Of a DNA stretch of 40,362 nucleotides, positions 38,151-40,362 are shown in pieces. Position 1 is the stretch's first letter; each line of letters opens with the position of its first letter. The position numbers were made by a program, and so were the translations under genes. The notes beneath the pieces were generated by a model, which saw only the letters and a program-made list of their open reading frames with translations, ran no database searches and was not told the DNA's origin. The stretch spans positions 472,316 through 512,677 of the forward strand of contig BFEA01000113.1 in the NCBI GenBank assembly GCA_003427395.1, given 5' to 3'. Source of the DNA: Chara braunii. Its lineage: Eukaryota > Streptophyta > Charophyceae > Charales > Characeae.

Positions 38151-38926
38151 AAAAAATAGAAAAATCCCCGAGGACCCCAAATCCAGGTTCTTTTCGTTTT
38201 TTGAGAGTTGGCTTTCAAGGGGGGTGAAGGGGGGTATAAATTCGTTTTAAAGGCGCTAAGGGGGTTTAAAGGGGGGTGCCTTAGTGTGATTTTGTTATTT
38301 TCTTTTTTATCTACGATTCGGTGAGGAATTCTTTTTTATTTTATTTTTAATATTGCTTTTCCAAAGGCCAAGAACCGGGCTCGGCGTCCCTTAGCAAAGT
38401 TGTGGTGGTCCCGCTGGGGGACGGCATCACCGGCCTATCACCGGCCGAACCCATAGGGGGTATCACAGTAACCACACGAAAGGACAAATGTCACAGATTA
38501 TCCAGTACAGGTTGTAGCATGCTATGAAAGACCTTGTGAGCTAATTCCCAAATGAAAAAAGCGAACAATTGACTAAAATGACCACAGAAGCAGTCCTATC
38601 TGTGGCTGGTGGCTTCAACACTGTGTTACCAACAACTAAGAAAACTTAGGAAATACAACAATCCATATAAAAAATTGTGTATTGAATAACCCTCAGCCAA
38701 GAGTTGTTTGTATTGCAATTCTTCACAATGTCATTTGTTTCTGGAGTTTTTTTTTTTGGCGCTAAGCCTGCCCGGAACCCTGCCCGGGGGCCATGCCAGG
38801 CCGGGGAAAAACAGCCTAGGTCATAACCGCAATTTTGTGGTAACAACCTGGGTCCACCTCGGTCCTGGGCATGCAAACAATCTCCATCAGCCGTTTTCTG
38901 AGTATAGACGTAAGTTGGCACTAGAA
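38151..38926. other. Interior of the TIR element, otherwise unassigned
   Basis: G-rich around 38216-38280 (GGGGTGAAGGGGGGTATAAA) and a short ATCACCGGCCTATCACCGGCC duplication near 38427. No coding signal. Further diverged iteron-like motifs (GGTCATAACCGCAATTTT near 38819, GGGCATGCAAACAAT near 38868) approach the right end. Confidence 0.4.
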
Positions 38927-39208
38927 CTGGGTATAGCCGGTGTTCCCATCTTTAAGTGGGGCAGATGCAATTTTTGCTTATTTTTTTTTAATTGCCACAT
39001 TGGACCATTTCTTCATTTATCCGTCCCGTGACGCTCCCCCCGGGCCCAGGAAAAACCGTGCGAGCATCTCTGGGCGCGGTGCCACGGCGGACCCAGGAAG
39101 AAACCAGGAGGCTCCGCAGGCCAAGCAGGAGCAGAGGGGGGTGAAAGAACGGGAGGCCCAGGACGCGTCGGCTTGCGCTGGACGGTCTCCTTCTTTTTTC
39201 CCAGGTAG

Positions 39209-39960
39209 TTACTTCGGGAAGGTGTTGCGCAGCGGGCCGCATGCGGATTTCATGTGCTGGCTTGATGATCCGGCAATGGGATGCGCGCGTCGGTGTTTCA
39301 GGCAGGCGGGCGTTTTCTGACACCGACGATCGAGCGATGGGTCGAAATGTAAGTTATTGCACTGGAGCGTCCGGTCTTGAGGGCGACGGGGTTGGGCGCT
39401 GTGCGGTGGCAGAGAGGGAGATGGTAGGGGGTAGGAGGATGGCGCCTGCAAACGAGAAGATGCCTGGGAAAGTTGCATGTCTGGAGGATCGAAAGGGAAG
39501 TTCCCGGAAAGCGTGAGAGGAAGGGTGGGGGGAGGATGATTGGCGAGAGGGAAGATGGAGGGAGGAGGAGGGCAACAGATGGAGGAGGACCAACAGTGGG
39601 AGAACGGGCGGGAAGAGGAGCACGCACGATGACGTCGAAGAAGATCATGGCGAGGGTGAAGAGAGCGATGATCAGTGAAGCGAACATGATGAAGGGACTT
39701 GTAGACCTTGAGATCGTAGATGAAACGAGGAGGAGAGCGGGAGGATACGGGCGAACAGTGGGAGGAGCGGGAGAAGGAGCCCACGATCACACCGAAGAAG
39801 ATCATGGTGACGGTGATGAGAATGATGATGGGTGAGGCCAAGCGGATAAAGGGAGAATGATGGGAAGTGAGGAGGAGAGCTACGATAGAGAAGGGTGAAT
39901 ACTAGGGAAGACAGAGCAGCAGGAGGAGTAGAAACGGGTGTGACTGTGTGAGAGAAGCAA
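39209..39960. repeat. GA-rich region with a 157-bp duplication
   Basis: The segment from 39637 (GAAGAAGATCATGGCGAGGG) is repeated from 39794 (GAAGAAGATCATGGTGACGG). On the minus strand both copies encode hydrophobic stretches (SLIIALFTLAMIFFDVIV and SPIIILITVTMIFFGVIVGS), but in different frames relative to the 210-codon frame. The rest is Ser/Pro-rich low complexity. A real membrane protein is possible but not supported beyond this, so I list it as a repeat. Confidence 0.5.
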
Positions 39961-40268
39961 AGGTGGGAGGAGGCGGCGGCGGGGGTGTTTCAAAATTTTG
40001 AATCAATCGAGAACGGAACACCATCTGAGCCATAGATAACGAACACCGAAGATGGTTTTGCTAGGGGGGCTGTTTCTTCCTTTTTTCCTTTTCGTTTTTG
40101 TATATTGGTCATGATACTCGGTTTATGAATGACGCGTTCTATTCTACCAGAACTCAAACCGATGATGGTTATCTATCCTATCAATGACGATTTGGCAGCG
40201 TGGCCCCCACCATACATGAGACTCGGGTTGTCACGTGGGTATCCCCGGGGGCCGAGCCGGGCTTGAGG
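39961..40268. other. Unassigned stretch
   Basis: No gene or repeat is recognised between the GA-rich region and the C-rich end. Confidence 0.4.
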
Positions 40269-40362
40269 TTTGACCCCCAGACCCCCAGACCCCCAGTGCA
40301 GGGATCCAGGACCCCCGCCCCCGCCCATTGACCCCCGACCCTGCCCCAAACCCTGAACCCCC
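40269..40362. repeat. C-rich tract, (GACCCCCA)n-like
   Basis: Three GACCCCCA units, then GGACCCCCGCCCCCGCCCAT and TTGACCCCCGACCC to the window edge. The complement resembles the G-rich insertion inside the LINE (30603-30717, GGGGGTCCGGGGGTCAA). Confidence 0.7.

Larger units (their letters stand above)
37491..38976. mobile_element. ~1.5-kb non-coding TIR element
   Basis: The left arm 37491-37541 (AAAATTGCATCTGC... CACTTAAAGATGGGAA... CTATACCCAG) is inverted at 38927-38976, with a few substitutions and a short indel in 50 bases. The interior lacks any transposase-like frame. It holds the iteron array (37491-37815), copies G and H of the dispersed repeat, a poly(A) run (38031-38054) and a GC palindrome cluster. 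Probably a non-autonomous DNA transposon carrying nested insertions. Confidence 0.75.

Noticed and set aside
39209-39841. 210-codon minus-strand frame as a membrane protein
   Set aside because: Hydrophobic stretches come from a 157-bp duplication read in different frames. The remainder is Ser/Pro low complexity in GA-rich DNA.

Overview
The window reads as repeat-dominated eukaryotic nuclear DNA. It has kilobases of simple satellite, long dinucleotide microsatellites, several families of small inverted-repeat elements, a LINE, and two Penelope-like retroelements (PLEs). There are no compact operon-like genes, rRNA genes or convincing tRNA genes. PLEs with an N-terminal GIY-YIG endonuclease and a CxC linker (the Naiad/Chlamys group) are known in the plant/algal lineage as Chlamys. 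Together with the mixed GC content and GT-AG-like exon edges, this suggests a large-genome green-lineage organism. A charophyte alga such as Chara is my best guess, from recall of similar predicted proteins. The species call is an inference and is not proven by the window.

Layout, left to right. 1-1580: a cluster of GC hairpins, one copy of a dispersed structured repeat, otherwise unassigned. 1580-9305: a 7.7 kb degenerate pentamer satellite. 9306-14400: microsatellites, short tandem duplications and two terminal-inverted-repeat (TIR) elements. 14589-16554: a candidate exon, and an open frame with 70-residue internal repeats that begins inside a small transposon. 17049-20297: a decayed plus-strand PLE lacking the endonuclease. 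20298-22152: microsatellites, a nested inverted-repeat element and a 510-base assembly gap. 22153-28694: a minus-strand PLE with a gag-like zinc-knuckle ORF, a SAP-like ORF, the GIY-YIG endonuclease, linker and reverse transcriptase, plus an upstream truncated tandem copy that acts as a pseudo-LTR. 28694-28953: microsatellites alternating with three hairpins or palindromes. 30130-34520: a degenerate minus-strand LINE with a G-rich insertion inside its ORF. 34900-37360: hairpins, a tRNA-like SINE candidate, a tandem duplication, a plausible host exon and small transposons. 37491-38976: a non-coding TIR element with an inverted array of 18-bp iterons. 39200-40362: GA-rich and C-rich repeats.

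How the parts relate. The most informative system is the PLE pair. Both elements are collinear across the linker and reverse transcriptase. The 3' end of each, read in its own orientation, faces a (TC)n tract (one across the gap, one after a roughly 970-base tail). The minus-strand unit also has a (TC)n tract on its 5' side. This fits orientation-specific insertion into microsatellites. Every retroelement ORF here carries stops or frameshifts, so none looks active as assembled. Several small non-autonomous families (termini AAACCACCAGTACTT; a repeat with a GCTGGA/TCCAGC hairpin) recur through the window, with changes in their arms that keep them foldable.
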